Source: Streptomyces sp. CB01249
GTDB taxonomy: Bacteria; Actinomycetota; Actinomycetes; Streptomycetales; Streptomycetaceae
Reading direction: 5' to 3'
NCBI RefSeq assembly: GCF_001905735.1
Contig: NZ_LISW01000005.1
Coordinates: 151,969 to 215,968, forward strand
Length of the DNA stretch: 64,000 bases
A program made the position numbers and the translations under genes. The notes below the pieces were generated by a model, which saw nothing but the letters and a program-made list of their open reading frames with translations, was not told the origin of the DNA and made no database searches. How positions within the stretch are numbered: the stretch's first letter is position 1; every line of letters begins with the position of its first letter. Below, piece by piece: positions 16,681 to 24,994 of the stretch.

Positions 16681-17172
16681 TCACTCGTGGATCTTCCAGG
16701 GCATGACTATCCCGAACTTCCACACGTAGATCCCGACGAGCACCGCGATGATCACGAGTCCGATCACCGTGAGGATGATGTTGCGCCGCCGGACCTTGGG
16801 GTCGAGCGCCCGCTGGGCGGCCTCGGTGACCTTGCGCCGGGTCCAGCGCAGCACCAGCTGGGCCCAGACGAACTCGGTCGCCCAGATCGCCATTCCACCG
16901 AAGATCACCAGCCAGCCGGGGCCCGGCAGCGGCAGCATGATGATGCCGGCCACGACGACGGCGAGGCCGACGACGAAGACGCCGACCTGCCAGCTGATGT
17001 GCAGGGCCCGGGACGCCTTGATGAAGCCCGGCGCTCTGGAGCCGAGCGACGGGTCCTCCTTGGTCACTCCCGGTATGACGTCCCCCGTCGCGTCGCGGGG
17101 CGCTTCCCCCGCGGCGGGAGCCGGTGTCTTCGCCGCGGCGGCACCGTCCCGCTCGTCACTCTCCGCATTCAT
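16681..17172 (-). CDS. TIGR02611-type membrane protein with PGPGW motif
   Basis: Protein of 163 aa. An acidic, disordered N-terminus (about 55 residues) precedes two membrane segments (VGVFVVGLAVVVAGIIMLPLP, then a re-entrant GGMAIWATEFVW) and a third near the C-terminus (IILTVIGLVIIAVLVGIYVW). PLPGPGW at about residues 83-89 is the diagnostic motif of this actinobacterial family of unknown role. It is divergent from ssgB. Confidence 0.88.
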   Translation of the reverse strand: MNAESDERDGAAAAKTPAPAAGEAPRDATGDVIPGVTKEDPSLGSRAPGFIKASRALHISWQVGVFVVGLAVVVAGIIMLPLPGPGWLVIFGGMAIWATEFVWAQLVLRWTRRKVTEAAQRALDPKVRRRNIILTVIGLVIIAVLVGIYVWKFGIVMPWKIHE

Positions 17173-17362
17173 GGATCCAACCTACCGGACCGGCTCCCGT
17201 TCACTTGAATGGCCGCATGACGCAAAGTTACACACCGCTGTACGAGCTACCCGAAGCATCTCAAAACGGTCAGAGGGGTTTACAACGCCACCGTAGGTGG
17301 CATGTCGATTTCGCCGACGTGCGAATCCCCGAGCGCACACTGAGCGAAAGGCCCTGGCGCTT

Positions 17363-17776
17363 ATGAACACCACGGTCAGCTGCGAGCTGCACCTGCGCCT
17401 CGTTGTGTCGAGCGAGTCCTCACTGCCTGTACCCGCGGGCCTGCGGTATGACACGGCCGATCCGTATGCCGTGCACGCCACCTTCCACACCGGAGCGGAG
17501 GAGACGGTCGAGTGGGTTTTCGCCCGCGACCTCCTTGCCGAGGGGCTGCACCGGCCCACCGGCACCGGAGACGTACGTGTCTGGCCATCCCGTAGTCACG
17601 GCCAGGGCGTCGTCTGCATCGCGCTGAGCTCCCCAGAGGGCGAAGCACTGCTCGAGGCCCCGGCACGGGCCCTGGAGTCGTTCCTGAAGCGGACCGACGC
17701 CGCGGTTCCACCGGGCACCGAACACCGTCACTTCGACCTCGATACGGAGCTCTCACACATCCTGGCCGAGAGCTGA
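17363..17776 (+). CDS. ssgB: SsgB, sporulation-specific cell division activator
   Basis: SsgA-like protein of 137 aa. The start MNTTVSCELHLRLVVSSESS, the middle block VEWVFARDLLAEGL and the end HILAES match the highly conserved SsgB of streptomycetes as I know it. In S. coelicolor SsgB places FtsZ at future septa in aerial hyphae and is essential for sporulation. ATG 17363 fixes the usual 137-residue length. The 190-bp gap from the divergent TIGR02611 gene should hold its developmental promoter; I could not assign a sigma factor site with confidence. This gene is the strongest evidence for Streptomyces. Confidence 0.96.
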   Translation: MNTTVSCELHLRLVVSSESSLPVPAGLRYDTADPYAVHATFHTGAEETVEWVFARDLLAEGLHRPTGTGDVRVWPSRSHGQGVVCIALSSPEGEALLEAPARALESFLKRTDAAVPPGTEHRHFDLDTELSHILAES

Positions 17777-17795
17777 GCCAGGCCCGAGAGCTGCA

Positions 17796-17826
17796 CGACG
17801 CCGTCCGACTCGGGGAGACGGCGTCG
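17796..17826 (+). terminator. Hairpin terminator after ssgB
   Basis: A 10-bp perfect stem CGACGCCGTC / GACGGCGTCG with an 11-nt loop begins 20 nt beyond the ssgB stop. Confidence 0.75.
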
Positions 17827-17851
17827 CGCGGACAAGCCTCATACGGCTGAT

Positions 17852-17896
17852 ACCGGCGCCGGTGACCGCGGATCCACCGCGGTGACCGGCGCCGGT
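17852..17896. repeat. 45-bp near-perfect palindrome
   Basis: Two 20-nt arms (17852-17871 and 17877-17896; left arm ACCGGCGCCGGTGACCGCGG) pair with one mismatch around a 5-nt centre. Each arm itself begins or ends with the perfect palindrome ACCGGCGCCGGT. It lies after the ssgB terminator and 76 bp before the CGNR gene, so it may be an operator for the latter or a second terminator. Confidence 0.65.
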
Positions 17897-17971
17897 CCGC
17901 GTCCGGCCCGAGCCAGTAGAGTCGTCCGGCATCGGCGGGCGCCCGCACGCCGGAGGCCAGGGAGCGAAAGC

Positions 17972-18547
17972 GTGCTGATCCCCCACGACACCCGGATCGC
18001 CCTCGACCTAGTGGTCGATCTGGTGAACACCGCGCCGGAGAGCGAGCCGGAAGGGGGCGGGGCACCGGCCGACGGGCTCGCCGACGTCACGGCCCTCCAC
18101 GCCTTCGCCGTACGCCACCGCGTGAGCGGGATCGGCGAGCTCGACCAGCAGGACCTGAAGGCCGTGCACGACGTGCGCGCCCGGTTCGCCGAGGTCTTCG
18201 CCGCCGGGGACGCGCGCACCGCCGCCGGGCTGGTGAACGCCCTGGTGGCCGCTGCGGGCACCACGCCGCAGCTCACCGCCCACGACGGCTACGACTGGCA
18301 TGTGCACTACTTCTCGCCGGACGCCTCGATCGCCGACCATCTGGCGGCCGACTGCGGCATGGCCCTCGCCTTCATCATCGTGGCGGGCGAGACGGAGCGG
18401 CTGCGGCGGTGCGAGGCGCCGGACTGCCGGAACGCCTTCGTGGACCTCTCGCGCAACCGCTCCCGCCGCTACTGCTCCAGCCGCACCTGCGGTAACCGCC
18501 TGCACGTGGCCGCGTACCGGGCGCGCCGCCGGGAAGCGGCCGGCTGA
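17972..18547 (+). CDS. ABATE/CGNR zinc-finger regulator
   Basis: Predicted stress-related DNA-binding protein of 191 aa. Residues about 5-140 form an ABATE-like domain (RIALDLVVDLVNTAP, then TLTAHDGYDWHVHYF-type strands), and the C-terminal 45 residues form the treble-clef CGNR finger, with CEAPDCRNAF, RRYCSSRTCGNR and a basic AAYRARRR tail. GTG 17972 follows GGGAGCG. The stop is 4 nt from that of the convergent small membrane gene. Confidence 0.88.
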   Translation: MLIPHDTRIALDLVVDLVNTAPESEPEGGGAPADGLADVTALHAFAVRHRVSGIGELDQQDLKAVHDVRARFAEVFAAGDARTAAGLVNALVAAAGTTPQLTAHDGYDWHVHYFSPDASIADHLAADCGMALAFIIVAGETERLRRCEAPDCRNAFVDLSRNRSRRYCSSRTCGNRLHVAAYRARRREAAG

Positions 18548-18551
18548 CGGC

Positions 18552-18707
18552 TCACAGCAGGAAGAGATCGTGCAACGCGGCCATCAGCAGCAGGCTGCCG
18601 ACGACCGTGAGGAAGATCATCAGAGGGGGCTGGGAAAGCGCGAAGAGGCAGCCGCGCGGCTCTTCGCCAGGGGGTGCGGGGGCGTCGCCCCGAGAGGTGT
18701 CCACCAT
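18552..18707 (-). CDS. Small single-pass membrane protein, 51 aa
   Basis: Starts MVDTSRGDAPAPPGEEP at ATG 18707; a 24-residue hydrophobic segment (PPLMIFLTVVGSLLLMAALHD) ends just before the C-terminus DLFLL. The N-terminal half is polar and proline-rich, so it is probably a tail-anchored type protein. The ribosome site is weak. Function unknown. Confidence 0.6.
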   Translation of the reverse strand: MVDTSRGDAPAPPGEEPRGCLFALSQPPLMIFLTVVGSLLLMAALHDLFLL

Positions 18708-18861
18708 TTCGGGACGATCATGACGCAGTCCCGGGGGTGCTCCGTACCAACATGCCTCTTCACGACGGGAGTTCACTCGTCATGGGGGCCTCGTTAATCG
18801 CTCCGGCGTGCGAGCGCCCAGCGCATTTCCTAACCCCCGCTCCCCCTGCGGTCCCGGCGGC

Positions 18862-19833
18862 TCAGCTCAGCTCGCGCAGCTTCCGCAGCTGGACCTGGCG
18901 CTGGACGCCGGTGCCGCCCTCGTGGCCGTTCCAGGGGTAGATCTCGATCTCCTTGGGCCCGGCCCAGCGGTTGTACGCGGCGAAGACCGTGGAGGGCGGG
19001 CAGATCGCGTCCATCAGGGCGACCGAGTAGAGGGCGGGCACGGTCGCGCGGGCGGCGAAGCTGACGCCGTCGAAGTACGACAGGGTGCGGAACACCTGGG
19101 CGTCCGCGCCGTGCCGGGTGGCCAGGAACCGGACGATCTCCTGGTACGGGTCCTCATCGGTGATCTCGACGGCCCGCCGGAAGTGCGTCAGGAACGGCAC
19201 GTCCACGAAGGCGGCCTGCACGTGCGGGCTGAGGGCCGCCACGGCCTGGGAGATGCCGCCGCCCTGGCTGGCGCCGTTGACGACGATGCGGGCGGGATCG
19301 ACGGCCGGGTGGCTGCGGGCCACCTCGACGGCGCGCACCGCGTCGGTGAAGACCCGGCGGTAGTAGTACGTCTCCGGGTCGAGAATGCCGTTGGTCATGA
19401 AGCCGGGCGCCTGCGGGTTGGCGGCGCCGTACGGGTCCGGCGTGGCGCCCGCCGAGTGGTGGTTGACCGCGCCCTGGCCGCGCGTGTCCACGATCAGCGC
19501 GGCCCAGCCGGCCGAGGGCCACACCAGGTGGTCGTGGGGCAGCCCGCGCCCGCCGCTGTAGCCGAGGTAGTGCACGACGGTCGGCAGGGGGCCCTCGGCG
19601 CCCGCGGGGACGTTCAGCCAGGCGCGTATCCGGTGCCCGCCCCAGCCCGCGAACGACACGTCGTACGAGTCGACGGCGGCCAGCGCGCCGTCGTAGGGCG
19701 CGAACTCGGCGTCCAGCGGGTGGGCGGCGGCCTCGTCCAGGGTGAGCTGCCAGAAGGCGTCGAAGTCCTCCGGCTCGTCGGGGTCGGGCCGGTAGCCGCG
19801 CAGCTGGTCCAGGGGCAGGTCGAACAGGGCCAT
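18862..19833 (-). CDS. Acetylxylan esterase / cephalosporin-C deacetylase (CE7)
   Basis: Alpha/beta hydrolase of 323 aa. The CE7 signatures are all present: DTRGQG, the nucleophile elbow NGASQGGG, the acid in LMDAICPPST and the histidine in NGHEGG near the C-terminus. There is no signal peptide, so it should act inside the cell on short acetylated oligosaccharides taken up from xylan or similar substrates. ATG 19833 is preceded by GGAGAA at 6 nt. It stands alone, without neighbouring xylan genes. Confidence 0.92.
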   Translation of the reverse strand: MALFDLPLDQLRGYRPDPDEPEDFDAFWQLTLDEAAAHPLDAEFAPYDGALAAVDSYDVSFAGWGGHRIRAWLNVPAGAEGPLPTVVHYLGYSGGRGLPHDHLVWPSAGWAALIVDTRGQGAVNHHSAGATPDPYGAANPQAPGFMTNGILDPETYYYRRVFTDAVRAVEVARSHPAVDPARIVVNGASQGGGISQAVAALSPHVQAAFVDVPFLTHFRRAVEITDEDPYQEIVRFLATRHGADAQVFRTLSYFDGVSFAARATVPALYSVALMDAICPPSTVFAAYNRWAGPKEIEIYPWNGHEGGTGVQRQVQLRKLRELS

Positions 19834-20072
19834 CGCTTCTCCGTTTCGGGCACGCGGAAGGGGGCGGCGTGCGCCGCACAGGTCCACGCGTCCCGCCCCC
19901 GGTGTCATGGGCCTCGAACGCATACGTGCGCGGCCCAGCGGGACGCTATGCGGCGCCGCCGGGCAGGGTCAAGGAATCCCGGGAGGCCCGGGCGAAACGA
20001 TTCACCTGGTGAGACGGGGGCGGCCCCGCCGCGTGCTGCGACGGGGCCCGTGGGTCCGGACGGCTCCCGGTG

Positions 20073-20534
20073 TCAGATGCCGTGCTTCTTCAGGATGGCC
20101 TCGATGTCGCTGAAGTCGTCGCCGGTGCCGGAGGAGGCGGACTGCTTGCCCTGCTTACCGCGCGTACGCGTGGCCGCCGGGGAGGAGCCCGCGCCGAGCG
20201 AAGGGGCGGAAGCGCCCGGCTCCACGGCCTCGCCCCGGGCGGCCCGGGCCGCGCCCCGGCGCTCCTTGCGGCTGCCGCCGCCCCGGCGTTCGACCGCGCG
20301 CGTGAGCATGAAGAGCAGCCAGGCCACGCCCAGCAGGCCGAAGCCCAGCCAGACGCTCGGCTTGAAGGCGATGTCCGACACCCACTTCACGACACCCGTC
20401 AGCACCAGGCCGACCGGCACCAGCGAGTAGGCGGCGATCCTCGTCGCGGTGAGGAACCGCTTGCGGTACGCGGTGACGGCCGCGATGCCCAGGCCCGCCG
20501 CGGACACCGCGGAACAAATGGTCTCGGCAAGCAT
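20073..20534 (-). CDS. Small membrane protein with charged C-terminal tail, unknown function
   Basis: Protein of 153 aa from ATG 20534, with an excellent AGGAGG site. Three hydrophobic segments fill residues 1-85 (TICSAVSAAGLGIAAV, IAAYSLVPVGLVLTGVV, VWLGFGLLGVAWLLFML). A basic cluster (ERRGGGSRKERRG), a low-complexity linker and a short conserved-looking C-terminal helix DDFSDIEAILKKHGI follow. Some Streptomyces genomes label such proteins 'cellulose synthase', for which I see no support. Confidence 0.8.
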   Translation of the reverse strand: MLAETICSAVSAAGLGIAAVTAYRKRFLTATRIAAYSLVPVGLVLTGVVKWVSDIAFKPSVWLGFGLLGVAWLLFMLTRAVERRGGGSRKERRGAARAARGEAVEPGASAPSLGAGSSPAATRTRGKQGKQSASSGTGDDFSDIEAILKKHGI

Positions 20535-20692
20535 CGGTGCCTCCTGGCGCAGGGGGATACGTCCCTTCCATCCTGCACCGGACACCGGGCGGGCGGCCAT
20601 GCCCCGGGCCCGTATCAGGGAGATCTCAGGGGCCGGGCTCCTCCCCAGGTGCCGGGCGGCCGCCCGGCCGTGCACCCTGCGAGACTGGCCCC

Positions 20693-21208
20693 ATGAGCGA
20701 TTCCACCCCCGCCGCACCGGTCGTCCTCGACGTCTGGTGCGAGCTCCAGTGCCCCGACTGCCACCACGCCCTGACCGATGTGCACGCCCTGCGGGCCCGG
20801 TACGGCGACCGGCTGGAGATCCGGCTGCGGCACTTCCCCCTGGAGAAGCACAAGCACGCCTACGCCGCCGCGCAGGCCGCCGAGGAAGCCGTGGTCCAGG
20901 GAAGCGGCTGGCCGTACATCGAGGCGGTGCTCGCGCGCACCGGTGACCTCGGGGCGCGGGGCGAGAAGCTGCTGGTCGAGGTGGCCGGGGAGCTGGGGCT
21001 GGACGCGGAGGAGTTCGACACCGCGCTCATCGACGGCCGCCACATGCTGATCGTGGACGCGGACCAGGCCGAGGGCAAGGCCATCGGGGTCACCGGCACG
21101 CCTACGTACGTGATCGGCGGGGAGCGCCTGGACGGCGGCAAGAGCCAGGACGGGCTGCGCGCGCGGATCGAGGAGATCGCCGACCGGCTCCTGGCCGAAC
21201 GGGGCTGA
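20693..21208 (+). CDS. DsbA-family thioredoxin-fold oxidoreductase
   Basis: Protein of 171 aa with a CPDC active site at about residues 19-22 (ELQCPDCHHAL) and the cis-proline loop VTGTPTYVIGG near residue 138, the two hallmarks of a DsbA/FrnE-like fold. The helical insertion between them (GWPYIEAVLARTGDLG) is as expected. There is no signal sequence, so it is cytoplasmic. ATG 20693. Confidence 0.88.
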   Translation: MSDSTPAAPVVLDVWCELQCPDCHHALTDVHALRARYGDRLEIRLRHFPLEKHKHAYAAAQAAEEAVVQGSGWPYIEAVLARTGDLGARGEKLLVEVAGELGLDAEEFDTALIDGRHMLIVDADQAEGKAIGVTGTPTYVIGGERLDGGKSQDGLRARIEEIADRLLAERG

Positions 21209-21217
21209 GGGGCACGG

Positions 21218-22054
21218 CTACAGCGGTTTGGCCAGGTTGTGCTGGGTCGGCTCGTAACCGAGCGATTCGTACAGCCGCAGGGCCGGGGTGTTGGCTGTGA
21301 CGACGTGCAGCCCGATCCGCGTCTCGCCCGCCGCCAGCGCGATCCGCTCGGCCTGGAGCATCAGGGCCCGCCCGTAGCCGCGCCCCCGGTACGGCTCCGC
21401 CACCTCCACGTCGAACACGTAGCCGATGCGCATCCCGGGATGCATTTCGAACGGCGCCTCCCAGACATGGCCGACCGTCTCACCCTCGCGGCGCAGGTGG
21501 TCCAGCCGCACCCCCTCGGTGGCGAGGCCGTCCGGGAGGTGGCGGGCGTGGGAGGCGCGGGCCGCGGCCGGGGCCGCCTCGCGCGGGACGCCCCGGCTCA
21601 CCAGGTTCTCCGTGTACGCGGCGATGGCGTCGCGCTCCCAGACGGCGAACTCCTCGGGCGTCATCGGGTGGGCGGTGAGCCCGTCCGGGAGGGCCGGGGG
21701 CTCCTCGGGCAGCGTCTTGACCATGTTGCGGCTGCGCTCCGTGTAGCCGAGCGCGGCGGCAAGGCGTTGCCCCGCGGGGTCCCCGGCGGCCACCTCCGTA
21801 CACACCTGGGAGCAGCCCCAGCCGCGCAGGATCTCCTCGGAGGCCAGGGCGGCGATGGTGCCCCGGCCGCGCCTGCGGACGGCCTCGTCGATCCGCAGGG
21901 CTCTGATCAGGCCCGTCGCCCCGCCCGCGCCCGGCTCGACGGCGAGCGCGACGGAGCCGACGGGGCGCCCGTTGTCGCACACGTCGTACGCGCGCCGCTG
22001 TGCGCCGTCGGCGCCTGACTGGATCGGCCCGGCCGGCCGCAGTGTCGTCGTCAT
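21218..22054 (-). CDS. Tandem GNAT N-acetyltransferase
   Basis: Protein of 278 aa containing two GNAT-like halves. The first (about residues 20-120) has LIRALRIDEAVRRRGRGTIA as its acetyl-CoA loop; the second (about 140-278) has VEVAEPYRGRGYGRALM and ends LHVVTANTPALRLYESLGY. ATG 22054 (MTTTLRP) is preferred to the longer frame. Substrate unknown. It is convergent with the DsbA-like gene. Confidence 0.88.
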   Translation of the reverse strand: MTTTLRPAGPIQSGADGAQRRAYDVCDNGRPVGSVALAVEPGAGGATGLIRALRIDEAVRRRGRGTIAALASEEILRGWGCSQVCTEVAAGDPAGQRLAAALGYTERSRNMVKTLPEEPPALPDGLTAHPMTPEEFAVWERDAIAAYTENLVSRGVPREAAPAAARASHARHLPDGLATEGVRLDHLRREGETVGHVWEAPFEMHPGMRIGYVFDVEVAEPYRGRGYGRALMLQAERIALAAGETRIGLHVVTANTPALRLYESLGYEPTQHNLAKPL

Positions 22055-22118
22055 CAGGTGGTTTCTATCCCCTGCGCGCGGGCCCGTCACCCGTATTTGC
22101 GCGGACGGGCCGTTGCCG

Positions 22119-22940
22119 TCACGGGTCGAGGTCGTCGGCCGCGCGCTCCTCGAAGATCCGCATCGCCTTGGCGGTGACCGGCCCCGGTGCGCCCGGCAGC
22201 TCCCGGCCGTCGATCCGGTGGACGGCCTGCACGTCGCGGAGGGTGGAGGTCAGGAAGACCTCGTCGGCCCGGTCCAGGACGTCGAACGGCAGGTCGGTCT
22301 CCTGCGCGCCGGTCCACTCCGCGGTGAGCGCCCGCGTGATGCCGGCCAGGCAGCCGGAGGCGACGGGCGGGGTGTGGAGCTGCCCGTCCAGGACGACGAA
22401 GACGTTGGACCCGGTGCCCTCGCAGAGCCGGCCGACGGTGTTGGCGAACAGCGCCTCGGACGCGCCCTGCTCGTGGGCACGGGCGAGGGCGACGACGTTC
22501 TCCGCGTACGAGGTGGTCTTGAGGCCGGTGAGCGCGGAGCGCTCGTTGCGGGTCCAGGGCACGGTGACGACGGCCGTGGTGTCGGGACGGCGGCTCACCT
22601 CACCGAGGGCGACGACGAGGCCGGGGCCCGCGTCGCCCCGGTCGGAGCCGAGGGGCGAGATGCCTCCGGTGTACGTGATCCGGAGCCGTCCGAGCCCGAC
22701 CGGGTTGGCCTCCACGACGGCGGCGCAGGCGCGGCGCACCTCGTCCAGGTCGGGGGCGGGCAGGCCGAGGCCCTGGGCGGACCGGGCCAGGCGGTCGAGG
22801 TGGCGGGTGAGGGCGAAGGGGCGGCCGTGGGAGACCCGGAGCGTCTCGAAGACGCCGTCGCCGACGGTGAGGCCGTGGTCGAGCACGGACACCCGGGCGT
22901 CGTCGGCGGGGCGCAGCTCGCCGTTGACCCAGATCCTCAT
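22119..22940 (-). CDS. pabC: Aminodeoxychorismate lyase (class IV aminotransferase fold)
   Basis: PLP enzyme of 273 aa that converts 4-amino-4-deoxychorismate to p-aminobenzoate and pyruvate for folate. The fold-type IV signature includes the PLP lysine in LTGLKTTSYAENV and the GTGSNVFVV phosphate-binding segment; MRIWVNGELRPAD and VLDHGLTVGDGVFETL are typical of the N-terminal domain. Its ATG at 22940 overlaps the pabB stop by 4 nt (ATGA). That coupling favours PabC over a branched-chain or D-amino acid aminotransferase. Confidence 0.9.
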   Translation of the reverse strand: MRIWVNGELRPADDARVSVLDHGLTVGDGVFETLRVSHGRPFALTRHLDRLARSAQGLGLPAPDLDEVRRACAAVVEANPVGLGRLRITYTGGISPLGSDRGDAGPGLVVALGEVSRRPDTTAVVTVPWTRNERSALTGLKTTSYAENVVALARAHEQGASEALFANTVGRLCEGTGSNVFVVLDGQLHTPPVASGCLAGITRALTAEWTGAQETDLPFDVLDRADEVFLTSTLRDVQAVHRIDGRELPGAPGPVTAKAMRIFEERAADDLDP

Positions 22941-24016
22941 GGTGCGGTCCTTCCGGTTGCTTCGTATGCGCCCGACGCTACAGCGAGCAGCCTGGACGCC
23001 TTGAGTTCGGTCTCGTCCCATTCGCGTTCCGGATCGGAGCCCCAGGTGATCCCGGCCCCGGTGCCGAAGCGCAGGAGGGGGGCGGGTCCGGTGCGGTCGG
23101 TCCAGAAGGTCCTGATGCCGACGGCGAGCGAGGCGGTCCCGCGGTCGGCGTCCACCCAGCCGATGCCGCCGCAGTACGGGCCGCGCGGGGCGGTCTCCAG
23201 TTCGCGGATGATCCGCAGCGCACTGGACTTGGGGGCGCCGGTGACCGAGCCGGGCGGGAAGGCCGCGGCGAGGATCTCCGGCCAGCCGGCGCCCTCGGCG
23301 AGGCGGCCGCGCACGGTGGAGACGAGGTGGACGAGGCCCGGGTGCTTCTCGACGGCGCAGAGGTCGGGGACGGTGACCGAGCCGGTGGCGCAGACCCGGC
23401 CCAGGTCGTTGCGGACCAGGTCCACGATCATCACGTTCTCGGCGTGGTCCTTCTCCAGCAGGTCCGCCTCGGTGCGCCCGGTGCCCTTGATGGGTCCGGA
23501 CTCGACCGTGCGGCCGTCCCTGCGCAGGAAGAGCTCGGGGGACGCGGTGGCGATCTCGACGCCGTGCGCGGGGAGCCGAATCGTTCCTGCGTACGGGGCG
23601 GGGTTGCCGCGCGCCAGCAGTGCGGTGAGGGCGTCCACGTCGGCCGGGCCCGGCCCGGGCAGCGGTGCGGTCAGCACCCGGCAGAGGTTGGCCTGGTAGA
23701 CCTCGCCGGTTGCGATGTACGCGCGGATGCGCCGTACGCCTTCGGTGTAGGCCTCCCGGTCGAGCGAGGAGGTCCAGTCGCCGGTGCCCGGGCCGCGCCA
23801 GGCGCCGGGGACCGGGGCGGGCACGGGAGCGGGGCGCACGGTGTCGAAGCGGGCGCAGGTCAGGGAACCTTCGAAGCCCGCGCAGACGGCCCAGAAGCCG
23901 GACGAGTCGAGGGCGGCGGGATCACTGGTCACATCCCGCAGACCGGAGGCGACGAGGCCGCCGAAGCGGGCCATGGGAGCGAGGTCGTGCACGTCCGTGA
24001 GTGTAGGACGGCGCAC
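22937..24016 (-). CDS. pabB: Aminodeoxychorismate synthase component I (chorismate-binding)
   Basis: Chorismate-utilising enzyme of 359 aa that aminates chorismate to aminodeoxychorismate. The second half carries the family core: ESGPIKGTGR, DHAENVMIVDLVRNDLGRVC, SVTGAPKSSALRIIRELE and GIGWVDADRGTASLAVGIRT. The PIKGT lysine marks the aminodeoxychorismate synthase branch rather than anthranilate synthase. It is shorter than E. coli PabB because the N-terminal region is reduced. No glutamine amidotransferase domain is fused; the PabA partner must be elsewhere. Overlaps pabC by 4 nt. Confidence 0.9.
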   Translation of the reverse strand: MRRPTLTDVHDLAPMARFGGLVASGLRDVTSDPAALDSSGFWAVCAGFEGSLTCARFDTVRPAPVPAPVPGAWRGPGTGDWTSSLDREAYTEGVRRIRAYIATGEVYQANLCRVLTAPLPGPGPADVDALTALLARGNPAPYAGTIRLPAHGVEIATASPELFLRRDGRTVESGPIKGTGRTEADLLEKDHAENVMIVDLVRNDLGRVCATGSVTVPDLCAVEKHPGLVHLVSTVRGRLAEGAGWPEILAAAFPPGSVTGAPKSSALRIIRELETAPRGPYCGGIGWVDADRGTASLAVGIRTFWTDRTGPAPLLRFGTGAGITWGSDPEREWDETELKASRLLAVASGAYEATGRTAP

Positions 24017-24067
24017 GGTGACCCGCGCCGGGGCGAGCGCACCTCAGCACGCTGCACAAACGCGTTT

Positions 24068-24095
24068 TTGTACTGGCCCGGGAATCCGCTAGAGT
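24068..24095 (+). promoter_or_regulatory. Candidate housekeeping promoter of the tRNA cluster
   Basis: TTGTAC (24068-24073) and TAGAGT (24090-24095) with a 16-bp spacer resemble the Streptomyces HrdB pattern TTGAC-N16-18-TAGANT. Transcription would start about 35 bp before the first tRNA. Confidence 0.5.
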
Positions 24096-24137
24096 TCAAC
24101 ACGTCGCCGGGACGCGCAAGCGGACCGGGAAAGACAA

Positions 24138-24210
24138 GCGGACGTAGCTCAGTTGGTAGAGCGCAACCTTGCCAAGGTTGAGGTCGCCAGTTCGAACCTG
24201 GTCGTCCGCT
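24138..24210 (+). tRNA. tRNA-Gly (anticodon GCC)
   Basis: 73-nt cloverleaf; acceptor GCGGACG/CGTCCGC, anticodon arm CAACC-TTGCCAA-GGTTG, T-loop TTCGAAC. First gene of a five-tRNA transcription unit; CCA not encoded. Confidence 0.97.
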
Positions 24211-24247
24211 CGCAGAAGGTGGGGATCTTCACCGGTCTCCCACCCCT

Positions 24248-24318
24248 GGTGGAGTGGCCGAGAGGCGAGGCAACGGCCTGCAAAGCCGTCTACACGGGTT
24301 CAAATCCCGTCTCCACCT
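24248..24318 (+). tRNA. tRNA-Cys (anticodon GCA)
   Basis: 71-nt cloverleaf; acceptor GGTGGAG/CTCCACC, anticodon loop CTGCAAA giving GCA, T-loop TTCAAAT. Bases 24319-24321 read CCA, so this copy may have an encoded CCA end. Confidence 0.96.
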
Positions 24319-24322
24319 CCAC

Positions 24323-24394
24323 GGACGATTAGCTCAGCGGGAGAGCGCTTCCCTGACACGGAAGAGGTCACTGGTTCAATCCCAGTATCGTCCA
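24323..24394 (+). tRNA. tRNA-Val (anticodon GAC), copy 1
   Basis: 72-nt cloverleaf; acceptor GGACGAT/ATCGTCC, anticodon loop CTGACAC giving GAC. It differs from copies 2 and 3 only in two compensated acceptor-stem pairs. Confidence 0.96.
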
Positions 24395-24431
24395 CTGATC
24401 CGCAAGGATCTCCGGTCCGCAAGGATCACCC

Positions 24432-24503
24432 GCGCGATTAGCTCAGCGGGAGAGCGCTTCCCTGACACGGAAGAGGTCACTGGTTCAATCCCAGTATCGC
24501 GCA
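24432..24503 (+). tRNA. tRNA-Val (anticodon GAC), copy 2
   Basis: 72-nt cloverleaf with acceptor GCGCGAT/ATCGCGC and the same body as copy 1. The spacer before it contains a direct repeat of TCCGCAAGGATC. Confidence 0.96.
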
Positions 24504-24525
24504 CGCAGTACACGCAGGTTCACCT

Positions 24526-24597
24526 GCGCGATTAGCTCAGCGGGAGAGCGCTTCCCTGACACGGAAGAGGTCACTGGTTCAATCCCAGTATCGCGCA
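24526..24597 (+). tRNA. tRNA-Val (anticodon GAC), copy 3
   Basis: Identical to copy 2, only 22 bp downstream of it. Last tRNA of the unit; followed at once by a terminator hairpin. Confidence 0.96.
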
Positions 24598-24602
24598 CTG
24601 TC

Positions 24603-24638
24603 ACGAAGCCCCGGTCGTCTCGGCGACCGGGGCTTCGT
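24603..24638. terminator. Hairpin terminator of the tRNA cluster
   Basis: Perfect 15-bp stem ACGAAGCCCCGGTCG / CGACCGGGGCTTCGT with a 6-nt loop, 6 nt after the last tRNA and 10 nt from the stop of the convergent zinc-finger gene. Confidence 0.9.
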
Positions 24639-24647
24639 CGTGCTCGG

Positions 24648-24926
24648 TCAGGAGGAGAAGAGCATCCGCCCGAAGCTCTTCTGCCGGTAGTGGCCATGGT
24701 GGCCGCCGTGGTGCGGGGCGCCCCAGGCGGGCGCGGGGGCGGAGGGGTAGGCCTGCGGCGGGGCGGCCGGCGGCGGGGCCTGCTGCGTCCACTGGGACTC
24801 GATGCGGGTCAGCGTCTCCAGCTCGCCGTAGTCCAGGAATATCCCCCGGCAGCCGCTGCACTGCTCGATCTGAATGCCGTTGCGGTTGTACGTGTGCATC
24901 TGTGCGTGGCACTTGGGACACTGCAT
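24648..24926 (-). CDS. TFIIB-type zinc-ribbon protein
   Basis: Protein of 92 aa (96 if the GTG at 24938 is used). CPKCHAQM and CSGCRGIFLD form a zf-TFIIB ribbon in the first 35 residues; the rest is Pro/Ala-rich and then His-rich (HHGGHHGHY), ending SFGRMLFSS. ATG 24926 is favoured because GAGGAG abuts the GTG too closely to serve it. Role unknown. Confidence 0.82.
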   Translation of the reverse strand: MQCPKCHAQMHTYNRNGIQIEQCSGCRGIFLDYGELETLTRIESQWTQQAPPPAAPPQAYPSAPAPAWGAPHHGGHHGHYRQKSFGRMLFSS

Positions 24927-24994
24927 GTTCGGGCTCACTCCTCGCCGTCGGTTCGCCGTCGCCGGAATGCATGCCCGCCGACGGTCGGTTCACC

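Noticed and set aside
24138..24597. tRNA cluster as an att site with an integrated element
   Set aside because: No integrase gene and no partial tRNA repeat were found near the cluster; the flanks are ordinary genes.
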